Shown: positions 26,266 through 35,454, counted from the stretch's first letter. The stretch is 64,000 bases of DNA from Blastopirellula sp. J2-11 (GCF_024584705.1 NZ_CP097384.1:2046001-2110000); one strand, 5' to 3'. Notes: a model not told the origin generated them from the letters alone. Made by a program: numbers and translations.

Positions 26266-27840
26266 ATGTCGTCTCCTCTCTTACATTTTGACGCACGCGT
26301 TATCCGCCCTGGTTGGCGGAGCGGATGCCAATGGTTTTTGGCCTTGCTGGCGATCGTTTTTTGCCAGACGCAAACGCTTGCCGATCAACGTCTGTTTGGC
26401 GTCGCCGCCGGCGAAGCGGCTGCTGTTTCGCCTCGTTTTCAATCGCTTTGGAATGCGGTGGAGAAACGCAAGTTTGGCGAAAACGCCTATCCCATCGTCA
26501 ACTATGGGCCGTTAGCGGAACTTGGTTATGACGAATATCGCAAGATTGTATATGATCCTGACAAAAAGCAATGGGCCAATAGCGGCACGGCCTGGCGACT
26601 CGATTACTTTCATCCCGGCTATATCTTTCGGGAATGTATTCGTTTGAACGAATTTCAAACGAAAGAGGGGAGCGCCGAACCGATCGAAATTGATACGAGC
26701 CTGTTTGAGTATCACCAGGGAGTGATCGATCCCAATCATCTAAAAGGGGATCCGATCTGCTACGCCGGCTTTCGGTTGTGGAATCATCTGGAAGCCGGGA
26801 AACCCCTTTCGGAAGTCGTTGCGTTTTTGGGCGCGAGTTACTTTCGCGCCGTCGCCGCTGACACGGTCTATGGCGCATCGGCGCGCGGGCTAGCGATCGA
26901 CTGCGGATCTGCGAAGGGAGAAGAGTTCCCCGTCTTTCGTGAGTTTTGGTTAGAGAAGCCGACCAACGATCAATCGGCGACCTTCTACGCTTGGCTCGAC
27001 AGTAAGAGCGCAACCGGCTTATATCAGTTCACGGTGATCCCCGGCGAGTGGACACGGATTGAAGTTCGCGCACGTTTGCTGGCGCGCAACGACATCGAAA
27101 AGCTGGGGGTCGCGCCGATCACCAGCATGTGGACTTGGGGAGACGGACAAGCGCCGCCCGACGGACAAGAGTTTCGTCCCGAAGTCCATGACTCCGACGG
27201 CTTGTTGGCCGAATCGGTCACCGGCGAGTGGCTCTTTCGACCGGTACGCAATCCCGACACGACCCGACTTTCGGCCTTCTACTTACCCGGTGTGAAGGGC
27301 TTCGGACTGTTGCAGCGCGATCGCGACGTAAAAAATTATAAAGACAAAGAAGCGAACTATCATCGACGTCCCACCGTTTGGATACGTCCAAAGGGGGCGT
27401 TTCCGGCAGGGCGAATCGAATTGTTAGAAATCGAATCGCCAGGCGAATGGATCGATAATCTTGCTACTTTTTGGACGCCTGACGAGCCGATACGATGCGG
27501 CGACGTCATTGAGTTGGCGTACTCTATCGATTTTGGTCCAGGCGATCCGGCGGAACATGTCGGCGGCAAAGTCATTGAGTCGCGAATCGAACGTCAGGCG
27601 GACGGCGGCACGCAATTTGTGTTGACGTTCACCGGGGTGAAGCCGGAGGCCGATCCCGAATTGATGATTGAGACGGAGCTTCCCTTAGAAAGTCGCACGG
27701 ATGTGGTCCGGCAAGGAGACCGCCTGATCGCGACCTTTACAACGGCCAGCAAACCTGGTGCAAGCCGAGAAATTCGCGCTTGCCTGAAGGATGGATCCGA
27801 TTACTTAAGTGAAACATGGAGTTACCAATGTCAACCGTGA
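26266..27840 (+). CDS. opgG: Periplasmic glucan biosynthesis protein OpgG/OpgD
   Basis: 524 aa, the usual length. The N-terminus has a long signal peptide (core WFLALLAIVFCQTQTLADQ). The OpgG signature blocks are present: YPIVNYGPLAELGYDEYRKI, LDYFHPGYIFRECIRLNEF, GASYFRAVAADTVYGASARG, EFWLEKPTNDQSATFYAWLD and the C-terminal Ig-like sheet. OpgG acts in the periplasm on the nascent glucan backbone made by OpgH. OpgG and OpgD are close paralogues; the choice of G rests on the adjacent opgH. There is a sigma-54 promoter just upstream. The small ORF and opgH follow in the same direction. Confidence 0.93.
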   Translation: MSSPLLHFDARVIRPGWRSGCQWFLALLAIVFCQTQTLADQRLFGVAAGEAAAVSPRFQSLWNAVEKRKFGENAYPIVNYGPLAELGYDEYRKIVYDPDKKQWANSGTAWRLDYFHPGYIFRECIRLNEFQTKEGSAEPIEIDTSLFEYHQGVIDPNHLKGDPICYAGFRLWNHLEAGKPLSEVVAFLGASYFRAVAADTVYGASARGLAIDCGSAKGEEFPVFREFWLEKPTNDQSATFYAWLDSKSATGLYQFTVIPGEWTRIEVRARLLARNDIEKLGVAPITSMWTWGDGQAPPDGQEFRPEVHDSDGLLAESVTGEWLFRPVRNPDTTRLSAFYLPGVKGFGLLQRDRDVKNYKDKEANYHRRPTVWIRPKGAFPAGRIELLEIESPGEWIDNLATFWTPDEPIRCGDVIELAYSIDFGPGDPAEHVGGKVIESRIERQADGGTQFVLTFTGVKPEADPELMIETELPLESRTDVVRQGDRLIATFTTASKPGASREIRACLKDGSDYLSETWSYQCQP

Positions 27841-28238
27841 TTGAGCCTCAGTCGCTGGCTGACGCGCAAGTCGTGCTCGCACGACGAGCGCTGCTCCGGT
27901 ACGTCGTCGCCAATGGGGTCGACGATCCAGAGCAGGCAGTTCAGACGACGCATGAGTTAGTCGAAGCGGCGCTGCGTCAGATTTCCGACGATGTCGTCGG
28001 ACGTGATCGAACTCGTTCGATTATTTATTTTGGCGTCCAAGCCTATTTGAAACGCCCTGAATCTCGATTTCACGATGTCGAACGGCTTTCCGCCGTGCCG
28101 AATGAAGCCAGTGCGCCGATGCGACTGCAAGATCTGCACGAACCGCCGATCGTCGTTCGTCCCGAGTTCTATGTCGCCGCTTGGCGAAGAACGCAGGATG
28201 TTGTTCGTCAACTCGCGTATTCGATGCGGATGTTCTAA
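27828..28238 (+). CDS. Unknown small protein between opgG and opgH
   Basis: 136 aa from ATG 27828, overlapping the last 13 bases of opgG, which indicates coupled translation. No signal peptide or membrane helix, so cytosolic. Content is mostly helical with many Arg: VVLARRALLRYVVANGVDD, QTTHELVEAALRQISDDV, SIIYFGVQAYLKRPESRF and a C-terminal WRRTQDVVRQLAYSMRMF. I do not recognise a family. Position inside the opg operon suggests a role with the glucan synthase, for instance as a regulator of OpgH; that is context-based inference only. Confidence 0.72.
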   Translation: MSTVIEPQSLADAQVVLARRALLRYVVANGVDDPEQAVQTTHELVEAALRQISDDVVGRDRTRSIIYFGVQAYLKRPESRFHDVERLSAVPNEASAPMRLQDLHEPPIVVRPEFYVAAWRRTQDVVRQLAYSMRMF

Positions 28239-28297
28239 GGCACGCAAAGGGCCGCGTGCGAACAACGTTGAACAGGGGTAGAGAGACGCAGGTAGAT

Positions 28298-30307
28298 GTG
28301 GAACCATCCAAATCAAAAAACATGATTCTCGAAGCGGCCCAATCGGTGGCGCTAAATAATCCCAAGGCGTCGATTATTTCGATCGCGTTGGCGGTTTGCG
28401 GATTGATGAGTTGGCTGTTTCTCGATATCGCCGCCGCCGATGGCGGTCTCGGGCCGATCGACGCGGTGACCGGTACGTTCTTCGTACTGCTGACCGGTTG
28501 GCTGGGCTATGGAATCGGCATGTCGATCGTCGGTCATTTATTGCCCCAGCCAGAGCCGGTCTCGGCCGATCCGCTGACGCCGGACGAACTGGCTCAATTG
28601 CCGTCGACGGCAATTTTGGTCCCCGTTTACAACGAATCGCCGCGACGCGTCGCCGCCGGCGTACGTGCGATGCGGGAAGAACTGGCCCAGATCGGCGGGG
28701 GAGAGACGTTTGAGTTTTTCCTGTTGAGCGATACGACCAATCCCGATATCGCGGCAGAAGAAGAAGCGGTCTGGTTAGAAATGACCTCCGATTCTTTCAA
28801 ACCGTCCATTTTCTATCGCCGCCGACCCAAAAATATCGCCCGCAAGTCGGGGAACATCGCCGAGTTTTGCGAACGCTGGGGCGGGCGCTATCGCTACCTG
28901 ATCGTCTTAGACGCCGATAGCCTGATGTCGGCCGAAACGTTGGTCGAAATGGTGAGGAGGATGGAACAGGACGAACGCGTAGCGCTGATCCAAGTTCCGC
29001 CGCGTCCGATCAATGGGGCGTCGTTGTTGGCTCGTGCCCAGCAATTTGCCGCCGCAACCTACGGAAGCGGATTTTTGCGCGGCTATCGACATTGGTGCGG
29101 TGACGCCGCCAACTATTGGGGACATAACGCGATCATTCGCACCCGGGCCTTCGTCCAATGTTGCGGTCTCCCCATTTTGCCCGGCGACCGCCCCATGGGG
29201 GGCGAAATTCTCAGCCACGATTTTGTCGAAGCCGCCCTGCTCCGTCGAGCCGATTGGAAAGTACGGATCGCGGATGATTTGGGGGGAAGTTACGAAGAGA
29301 CGCCCGGTTCGGTGCTCGACTATTTGCAGCGCGATCAACGCTGGTGCCAGGGGAACCTGCAACACTTGAACTTTTTGGTCCGTTGCCCGTTGCCGCTGAC
29401 GAACCGTTGGCATCTGGTCTGTGGCGCTTTTTCGTATTTGGCGAGCCCGCTGTGGCTGGCGTTTGTCGTCTTGCAGTTAACCTTGCTGTTGAGCGTATCG
29501 AGTTCCGGAGCAACGTCGCTGGGCATCAGCGCCGCTTCCGCATCGTTGCTGCTGCTCTTCGGTACGTTGATCCTATTGATGGCGCCCAAGGTGTTGGCGG
29601 TGACCGACTTTATCCGCTCAACGCCGCTCGAAAGCCGTCGGCCGGCTCGCGCGATTTGGTTGGACGCCGCGCTGGAGACGGTCGCTTCGACCTTATTCGC
29701 CCCGCTGCTGATGTGGTTCCACTCGCAATTTGTGATCGCCACGCTGCGTGGTCGGCGGGTCGAATGGAACGCTCAGAACCGAGGAGATGTGAATCTCACC
29801 TGGGAAGATGCTTGGGCGGTCGGGTGGAAGCTGGTCGTACTGGGATCGATTGCTGCGGTCTTGATTTGGCTGGTCAACCCGACGGCGCTGCTCTGGTTCT
29901 CGCCGCTATTAGCAAGCTGGTTAGGAGCGGCGCCGCTGATCTTGGTGTTGAGCTCGCCGAAGTTGGGCCGCTGGCTGCAGAGCCGTGATCGCTTGGTGAT
30001 TGCCGAAGAATCGAACCCCTGCCCAGTGATGCAGCGGCAGCAAGCATACTTTGATCTGCCGGTTCCGAGCGAAGACGCGACGCTGGAACGTCTCGTGCGT
30101 GATCCGCACGCGATGGCGGCGCATATCGCGATCGCACAACTCAGCGCAGATCCGCTTAGCGATCTGCCGATCAGCGAACTATCGCTTAGCGAAATGACGC
30201 TGGACCAGCGGCGCGAGTTGTTGGTGGACGCCGCCAAACTGCATCAGGCGCACGCCGCCTATTGGTCAGAACGGCTGCTGCAAGATGTCGAAGCTCGTGG
30301 TCGCTAA
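28298..30307 (+). CDS. opgH: Glucans biosynthesis glucosyltransferase OpgH
   Basis: About 669 aa if it starts at GTG 28298 (AGG nearby) or 661 from ATG 28322 (MILEAAQSVAL); there is no strong ribosome site for either. It is a GT2-family membrane transferase that uses UDP-glucose to extend linear beta-glucan across the inner membrane. Two N-terminal helices precede the catalytic domain with ILVPVYNESPRRV, FLLSDTTNPDIA, LIVLDADSLMSAETLVEM and the QRDQRWCQGNLQH processivity motif (Q/RxxRW). Several C-terminal helices follow, starting at PLWLAFVVLQLTLLLSV. It is shorter than E. coli OpgH, mainly at the N-terminus. Last gene of the opgG-X-opgH operon. Confidence 0.93.
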   Translation: MEPSKSKNMILEAAQSVALNNPKASIISIALAVCGLMSWLFLDIAAADGGLGPIDAVTGTFFVLLTGWLGYGIGMSIVGHLLPQPEPVSADPLTPDELAQLPSTAILVPVYNESPRRVAAGVRAMREELAQIGGGETFEFFLLSDTTNPDIAAEEEAVWLEMTSDSFKPSIFYRRRPKNIARKSGNIAEFCERWGGRYRYLIVLDADSLMSAETLVEMVRRMEQDERVALIQVPPRPINGASLLARAQQFAAATYGSGFLRGYRHWCGDAANYWGHNAIIRTRAFVQCCGLPILPGDRPMGGEILSHDFVEAALLRRADWKVRIADDLGGSYEETPGSVLDYLQRDQRWCQGNLQHLNFLVRCPLPLTNRWHLVCGAFSYLASPLWLAFVVLQLTLLLSVSSSGATSLGISAASASLLLLFGTLILLMAPKVLAVTDFIRSTPLESRRPARAIWLDAALETVASTLFAPLLMWFHSQFVIATLRGRRVEWNAQNRGDVNLTWEDAWAVGWKLVVLGSIAAVLIWLVNPTALLWFSPLLASWLGAAPLILVLSSPKLGRWLQSRDRLVIAEESNPCPVMQRQQAYFDLPVPSEDATLERLVRDPHAMAAHIAIAQLSADPLSDLPISELSLSEMTLDQRRELLVDAAKLHQAHAAYWSERLLQDVEARGR

Positions 30308-30316
30308 TAGGGCGAG

Positions 30317-31252
30317 CTACTTGGCCGACATCTCGCGAACTTGCGTTGGATTCATCGGATCCAACTCGAATGTCACCGGATAGGCGTAATTGCCAGACTT
30401 CTTCCGGAACAATTTGCGATACGCTTTCACGAACGCGAAGCCTGCCATCTTCATGTTGTAGCCAACCCCTTCTGTCGCCGTCGACAGATTCTGGTAGCCG
30501 CACTGGTGACGGAAAAAGCGATTGGCGCGAAACAGCTTGATGCGGCGGATCGCTTTGGGCGTTTTATGTTCCGTCGTCAGCGAAACGTTCAGCCCTTCGA
30601 CGTTGGTGACGCGATGCGGCGTGTTTTGCGGCCAGGTCACCATGTGCCCTGGCTCTAATTCGCAGACGAAGGCGCTCTCGTCGTACGACGCGTCGTAGGC
30701 GAGCTCTTCATAGCTTTCGCCGCAAATGACATCTTCGATGGTCGCTTGCGAAACGAAACGTTCGTCATACGGAGGATAGACGTAGGCCCGCTTTTTGCCG
30801 CGCAAGTGCCACAGCATGTTGATCGGAATGTCGAGGTGATAGTAGACGATCGCGGTCGGCGACGAGACCAGCAAGTTGGCCGAACGCTCGAGCGCTTGGA
30901 AGCCGCTGACCTTGCTCTCTAGCTCGTCATAGATGCCGTTGATCAGGTCGGCGTATTCGCGGTGATGGGTCAGCATGTTGCGAATGTTCAGCCACAGTCG
31001 ACCCTCTTTGGTCGCTTGCAGCAGTTGCTCGCCGTTTAATTTGGACGCGTCCCCTTCTTTCCACTCGGTCTTTGTCGCATCGGTACCCATCGTGTTGACG
31101 TTCAGCGCGTCACGCGGGTGCGTATCGAGAATGCGAACCAGATGCTCGTCATCAAACAGACCGGTCTCGACCAGACGATGCGTCGTGGTGATCGCTTCGG
31201 TCTCCATTTGATGCAGGTTCTTATTCCAATCAATCAGATTGCCGTACGACAT
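30317..31252 (-). CDS. Cupin-like (JmjC-type) oxygenase-fold protein
   Basis: 311 aa, cytosolic. The central part has a cupin_8/JmjC-like Fe(II) triad candidate: AIVYYHLDIPINMLWHLRGK provides the H-x-D, and the following GKKRAYVYPP plus the later MVTWPQNTPHRVTNVEG provide the second His. After it come LNVSLTTEHKTPKAIRRIKL and a basic helical tail. This arrangement fits 2-oxoglutarate-dependent hydroxylases, but the oxoglutarate-binding residue is not certain. Similar proteins sit near glycan or envelope genes in some planctomycetes. It is convergent with opgH, only 9 bases apart; the substrate is unknown. Confidence 0.7.
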   Translation of the reverse strand: MSYGNLIDWNKNLHQMETEAITTTHRLVETGLFDDEHLVRILDTHPRDALNVNTMGTDATKTEWKEGDASKLNGEQLLQATKEGRLWLNIRNMLTHHREYADLINGIYDELESKVSGFQALERSANLLVSSPTAIVYYHLDIPINMLWHLRGKKRAYVYPPYDERFVSQATIEDVICGESYEELAYDASYDESAFVCELEPGHMVTWPQNTPHRVTNVEGLNVSLTTEHKTPKAIRRIKLFRANRFFRHQCGYQNLSTATEGVGYNMKMAGFAFVKAYRKLFRKKSGNYAYPVTFELDPMNPTQVREMSAK

Positions 31253-31358
31253 GGCGATGGCCTTTTCAGCAAAGTAGGGACGACGTCGCTACAGCGGACG
31301 TCTACGCAGAAGTTCGAAGGATGAAAAAGCATAGGTCACGCACGGTCGATTGCGGGAG

Positions 31359-31380
31359 GACGCAGCAGGATTTCTGCGTC
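31359..31380. other. Small hairpin upstream of the cupin-like gene
   Basis: GACGCAG and CTGCGTC form a 7-bp stem with an 8-base loop. It lies about 110 bases before the cupin-like ATG, in the region between it and the DUF1080 gene. It could be a leader structure or an operator; nothing else in this interval stands out. Confidence 0.3.
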
Positions 31381-31518
31381 GGTAAGAAAGCCGCACAACC
31401 CCAACAATCAGCGAAACCGTTCGCCGGGCGCAATACTCTTCCCGTGACAGATGCGGCAAGAGCGTGGCGCTCGGGACAAAATAAAAAGTCAAAATGCGTG
31501 CAAAACGAGGTCGGTTAG

Positions 31519-32724
31519 TTACTTATCGCCGGCACGATCGGCGGGCCAACGCTTGGGGAGTCTGACGATCTGTAGATTTTTGAACGACAGATCGGTCGTC
31601 GGGTCATGTCCTTGCAGCATGATGGTGCCCGGCTTGATGCGGAGCCCGCGTCTTGGGTTTTCGTCCAGCTTACGCTGATCGGTCCAGTCCGTCACTTGAT
31701 AACCGTTGACCCAAACGCTGATGTGAGGCCCTTGGGCGATCAACGTTTTGGTGAACCACTTTTGGTCGTCGCTGACGACGCGACGCGCCTTCATGCGGCG
31801 AAAGATCGCTCCTGTACCGTGATCGATCGGCAGGGTGCGATCTTCGGCTTCGTAACCATTGTGGATCTGGCTTTCGTAGCCCATCATCTTGTCGCCGGGA
31901 ATGCAGCGAAAGAAGACGCCGCTGTTCAAATTTTTGGCGTGCGTGATCGCATCTAATCGCAGCACGAAATCACCGTACGACTGTTCCGTTTCCAACTGAC
32001 CAGGACCATTTTCAGCGTGAATCGCGCCTTCGTCGGTCACGGTAAACTTGCTTTCCATCGCCGGGTACGTTTTCCAGCCGGTCAGGTCTTTGCCGTTAAA
32101 AATCGACTGCATGCCGAGCGGTTTCAATTTCACGTTGCGAAATTCAATCTCGCCCTGGTTGTGCTGCAAGCCGATAAAGCCGAGCCCCACGTATTGCGGG
32201 TCTTCGTACTTCAGCACTTCGGCGCCGTCCAGTTTCACGACGATTGTGCCTTGATCGGCGGTGATGTCAAACGAGTGCCATTGGTCGGCGACGCACGGCG
32301 GAGTCACTTTCATGCGACCAACCAGGCTGCCGGTCGGGAACGAATTGCTTTCCGGCGCGATATTCAATTCATAGCAGCCATAGGTCGGGCTTTCCGGTTG
32401 GGGCGAAGTTCGCAAAAAGAGGCCGCTGTTGGTCTCGGCCGGGGCGCGAAAATCGACGTGCAATTCATAGTTGGCGAACTGCGTCGTCGTGCGAAGTTGC
32501 CCGACATCTCCTTTGCTCGCCCGAATGACTCCCTGGTCGACGGTCCAATCGATCTTTCCCTCGGATTTCCACCCAAAAGTTGTTTCGCCGTCAAATAATA
32601 GCAGCCAACCCTCCGCAATTTCCGCCTCAGATAGCGTATTGGGGGCTTGCTCGGCGTTAGCCGCAGTCAGGGGAGCGACGATCAGCGCTAACAGAAACGC
32701 CGGCAAAATTCGCGAGTATTGCAT
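31519..32724 (-). CDS. Exported protein with two DUF1080 (3-keto-disaccharide hydrolase) domains
   Basis: 401 aa with signal peptide MQYSRILPAFLLALIVAPLTAANA. Two copies of the DUF1080 LamG-like sandwich are visible. The first runs over about residues 35-205 (GWLLLFDGETTFGWKSEG, NYELHVDFRAPAETNSGLFL). The second runs over about 208-390 (QSIFNGKDLTGWKTYP, DFVLRLDAITHAKNLNSGVF, then GPHISVWVNGYQVTDWTD). Some DUF1080 proteins hydrolyse 3-keto-glycosides formed by GFO/IDH oxidoreductases; others only bind glycans. There is no GFO/IDH neighbour here. Tandem duplication of the domain is common in planctomycetes. Confidence 0.9.
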   Translation of the reverse strand: MQYSRILPAFLLALIVAPLTAANAEQAPNTLSEAEIAEGWLLLFDGETTFGWKSEGKIDWTVDQGVIRASKGDVGQLRTTTQFANYELHVDFRAPAETNSGLFLRTSPQPESPTYGCYELNIAPESNSFPTGSLVGRMKVTPPCVADQWHSFDITADQGTIVVKLDGAEVLKYEDPQYVGLGFIGLQHNQGEIEFRNVKLKPLGMQSIFNGKDLTGWKTYPAMESKFTVTDEGAIHAENGPGQLETEQSYGDFVLRLDAITHAKNLNSGVFFRCIPGDKMMGYESQIHNGYEAEDRTLPIDHGTGAIFRRMKARRVVSDDQKWFTKTLIAQGPHISVWVNGYQVTDWTDQRKLDENPRRGLRIKPGTIMLQGHDPTTDLSFKNLQIVRLPKRWPADRAGDK

Positions 32725-32911
32725 AGCTACGACCTGGATGGGTTGGGCGGGGGGAACGCCTGATTTGGACGTGTGAGGGGTTTTCTTAACTCTCGACGCT
32801 GGTTCAAATTACATCAATCTTTCCGCGCCGTCGAGTCGCTGCGAGCTAGACTCGTAGGTTCCGACTGCACATCATGATTTATCCCCTTCGATTTCGAGCG
32901 AAAGCCGTCTC

Positions 32912-34834
32912 TTGCCGCCTGTAACGCCAGAATACTATCCGCTGTATCTTGCCGGTGTGTTGGGGCTAGGCATTGCTGCGCAGTGGCTCGCCTGGCGATT
33001 GCATTTGCCATCCATCTTGCTGTTGTTGGCGTTTGGCTTTTTCGCCCAACTAGCGGGCGACCCAGACGAGATCATCGGTAAAGAACTGCTCTTCCCGATC
33101 GTTTCGCTCTCGGTGGCAGTGATCCTGTTCGAAGGCGGAATGAGTCTGAAGCTGACTGAACTGCGGGAAACCGGCGGGGTCGTGTTGCGTCTGGTGACCA
33201 TCGGCGCCGCCGTTTGCTGGGGAATGGTTGGACTATGCGCTTATTTTGTGATGGGGTTCCCGATCGAATTATCAGCGCTGGTCGGCGCCGTGATGGTCGT
33301 TACTGGGCCGACGGTGATTGCGCCGCTGCTGAACTATATTCGCCCCACGCGCAAGATAGGCTCGATCGCCAAATGGGAAGGGATCGTGATCGATCCGATC
33401 GGAGCCGTGTTGGCGGTTCTCGTTTATGAAGCGGTCGTGGTAACCGGCGTGAACCATGTTTTCGCCGTCGCGGGGTTAGCCATCGTCAAGACGCTAGTCG
33501 TCGGCCTGGTGTTGGGCGTCGTGTCGGCGGTAACGCTGATCTTCCTGCTGCGACGGTTTTGGATTCCCGACTTTTTGCATAACGCGTCGATCCTCGCGGC
33601 GATCTTGGTCGTCTTCGCCGTGTCGAATGCGGTGCAGCCCGAATCAGGCTTGTTGACCGTGACCGTCCTGGGAATCGTGCTGGCCAATCAAAAACGAATC
33701 CCGGTCCGGCATATCTTTGAGTTCAAAGAGAACCTGCGGGTACTGCTGATCTCTTGCTTGTTTATCGTGCTGGCGGCCCGGATTTCGCCTGCTGAGATCG
33801 CCATGGTGGGCTGGCAAGGTCTGCTGTTCCTTGCGATTTTGATTGTGATCGTCCGGCCGGCGTCGGTATTCCTCTCGACAATCGGCAGCGGACTCAGCTG
33901 GCAGCAGAAGGTCTTCCTCTGCTTTATGGCGCCGCGCGGGATTGTCGCTGCGGCGGTCTCCTCGGTTTTTGCCTTTGAAATCGTCGAAGAATTCATGCAT
34001 CGCGGCGCCGACGCCGCGACGATCGCACAAGCCGAACTATTAGCGCCGCTGACGCTGCTGGTGATTGTCGGCACGGTGACCTTCTATGGATTGACCGCGG
34101 CCCCGGTCGCGCGGCTGTTGGGGCTCGCTTCTCCCAATCCGCAAGGCTTGTTGATCGCCGGCGCCGATCGCTGGGTACGTGAGTTGGGCAAAGTGATTCA
34201 AGACGCCGGGTTCCAAGTGCTGGTGGTCGACACCAACTATCGCAACATTTCGGCGGCGAAGATGGCCGGACTGCCGGCCCACTGCGCCAGTATTTTATCA
34301 GACTACGTGACCGAAGAGATCAACATCGGCGGCATCGGCCGACTGTTGGCGATCACCGCAAATGATGAAGTGAACGCGCTGGCGTGCCAGGAATTTATCC
34401 ATCTGTTCGGCCGCAAAGAAGTCTATCAATTGGCCGCTTGGGATTCGGGATCGGGGCGCCGCGCGTCGGTTTCAGAGCATCTTCGCGGTCGCGTGCTCTT
34501 CTCGGAAGGGGTTGATTTCTACGTCTTGGCGCGACGTTTTGCGGCCGGCGCACAAATCAAAAAGACTTCGCTCACCGCGGAGTTCACCTACGCCGATTTC
34601 TTGAAAAGGTACGGCGACTCGGCGCTCGTCTTATTTGTGATCGACGAAGGGAAGAAACTCGACGTGCGCACGGCTGAGTCGACGTCGACTCCCAAGCCGG
34701 GGCAATCGCTGATTGCGCTGGTCGATCCCGTCAAACCGGTCGCTGAAGAAGCGGACGCAGGCGAAGAAGACGAATCGCCGGCCGAGACCGAGTCGCCCAG
34801 TTCCTCCTCAGCGAGCGAAGCATCCGCTGAATAG
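32912..34834 (+). CDS. Monovalent cation:proton antiporter with C-terminal RCK/TrkA-N domain
   Basis: 640 aa from TTG 32912, the first start codon in the frame that keeps the first membrane helix (LYLAGVLGLGIAAQWLAW). About 12 helices follow, with the cation/proton motifs VGAVMVVTGPTVIAPLLNYI and KWEGIVIDPIGAVLAVLVYE. The latter Asp is the transport residue of NhaP/CPA1-type antiporters. After the membrane part, GLLIAGADRWVRELGKVIQD, VLVVDTNYRNISAAKMAG and LLAITANDEVNALACQEF form a TrkA-N nucleotide-binding domain, so activity is probably gated by NAD(H) or another nucleotide. The C-terminus is an acidic Ser/Glu tail. A single gene. Confidence 0.92.
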   Translation: MPPVTPEYYPLYLAGVLGLGIAAQWLAWRLHLPSILLLLAFGFFAQLAGDPDEIIGKELLFPIVSLSVAVILFEGGMSLKLTELRETGGVVLRLVTIGAAVCWGMVGLCAYFVMGFPIELSALVGAVMVVTGPTVIAPLLNYIRPTRKIGSIAKWEGIVIDPIGAVLAVLVYEAVVVTGVNHVFAVAGLAIVKTLVVGLVLGVVSAVTLIFLLRRFWIPDFLHNASILAAILVVFAVSNAVQPESGLLTVTVLGIVLANQKRIPVRHIFEFKENLRVLLISCLFIVLAARISPAEIAMVGWQGLLFLAILIVIVRPASVFLSTIGSGLSWQQKVFLCFMAPRGIVAAAVSSVFAFEIVEEFMHRGADAATIAQAELLAPLTLLVIVGTVTFYGLTAAPVARLLGLASPNPQGLLIAGADRWVRELGKVIQDAGFQVLVVDTNYRNISAAKMAGLPAHCASILSDYVTEEINIGGIGRLLAITANDEVNALACQEFIHLFGRKEVYQLAAWDSGSGRRASVSEHLRGRVLFSEGVDFYVLARRFAAGAQIKKTSLTAEFTYADFLKRYGDSALVLFVIDEGKKLDVRTAESTSTPKPGQSLIALVDPVKPVAEEADAGEEDESPAETESPSSSSASEASAE

Positions 34835-34844
34835 CGCTTTTTCT

Positions 34845-35044
34845 TCATAGCCCGAAGCGCGAGCGAGAAAAATGCGATTGCAAGCAAATGTCGAATGTCG
34901 AAGCACGAATGTCTAATGGATCACAGACTCGGAATTTCGATCTGATTTCGTTATTCGGGTTTCCCTCATTGATTAGACATTAGGATTTAGGCATTCGTCA
35001 TTTTATCCGACCGCATTTCTCTCGCTCGCGATTCGAGCTATGAG
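34845..35044. repeat. 200-bp inverted-repeat element
   Basis: The outer 32 bases at 34845-34876 and 35013-35044 are inverted copies that differ at four positions (shared core CGCGAGCGAGA, ending AAATGCG). Further inside, the AATGTCGAATG... and ...CATTCGTCATT sides are also roughly complementary, so most of the element can fold into one long hairpin. It fills the space between two convergent genes and has no coding content. The outer end TCATAGCCCGAAGCGCGAG recalls the start of the elements at 8615 and 38247, hinting at a common superfamily. Confidence 0.8.
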
Positions 35045-35070
35045 GAGGAATCGAACACGGCCGGCCCTTA

Positions 35071-35454
35071 CTACCGGACGAAGATCTCGAGCCGCACTTC
35101 GCCGGCTCGCTCTCCGGCGTCGAGCGACAGCCCTACGATCTCGATTTCGTGACGGAGCGCCAAGTGCTCGGTGATCGCAAAACGCTCACTGCGCGAGAAG
35201 ACTCCCAACTCCTGCCCGTTCAGCGAAACCTTGCCAGAGATCGGCAGTTCGTCGAGGACTAGCACTACTTCATCACCGGGAGCAATTCCGGTAGGCGCAT
35301 GAAAGGCGCGCATCAACTTGAAATCAGCGTCGCGCGTCGCCGCCGGAATCGTCGACCAATCACGCGGCAATTGAATCCGCGTGGGATCGGCGTCCGCGGC
35401 AAAATAGGCCTGCCAGGGACCGTTTAGACGAATCGAATGGGGAGTATCGCTCAC
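35071..35454 (-). CDS. Small glycoside-hydrolase-2-like beta-sandwich protein
   Basis: 127 aa, cytosolic by sequence (no signal). The GTG start is directly adjacent to the stop of the pilin-like gene (TAAGTG), indicating one transcript. The sequence resembles the N-terminal sugar-binding jelly-roll of GH2 enzymes: IRLNGPWQAYFAADADPTRI, LPRDWSTIPAATRD, VVLVLDELPISGKVSLNGQE and LRHEIEIVGLSLDAGE. There is no catalytic barrel, and it is far too short for a GH2 enzyme. A detached domain with a binding role is likely; the ligand is not known. Confidence 0.72.
   Translation of the reverse strand: MSDTPHSIRLNGPWQAYFAADADPTRIQLPRDWSTIPAATRDADFKLMRAFHAPTGIAPGDEVVLVLDELPISGKVSLNGQELGVFSRSERFAITEHLALRHEIEIVGLSLDAGERAGEVRLEIFVR

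Noticed and set aside
31289-31492. Small leftward open frame of 67 codons
   Set aside because: Arg/Ser-rich without ribosome site or relatives visible; more likely leader sequence of the cupin-like gene.
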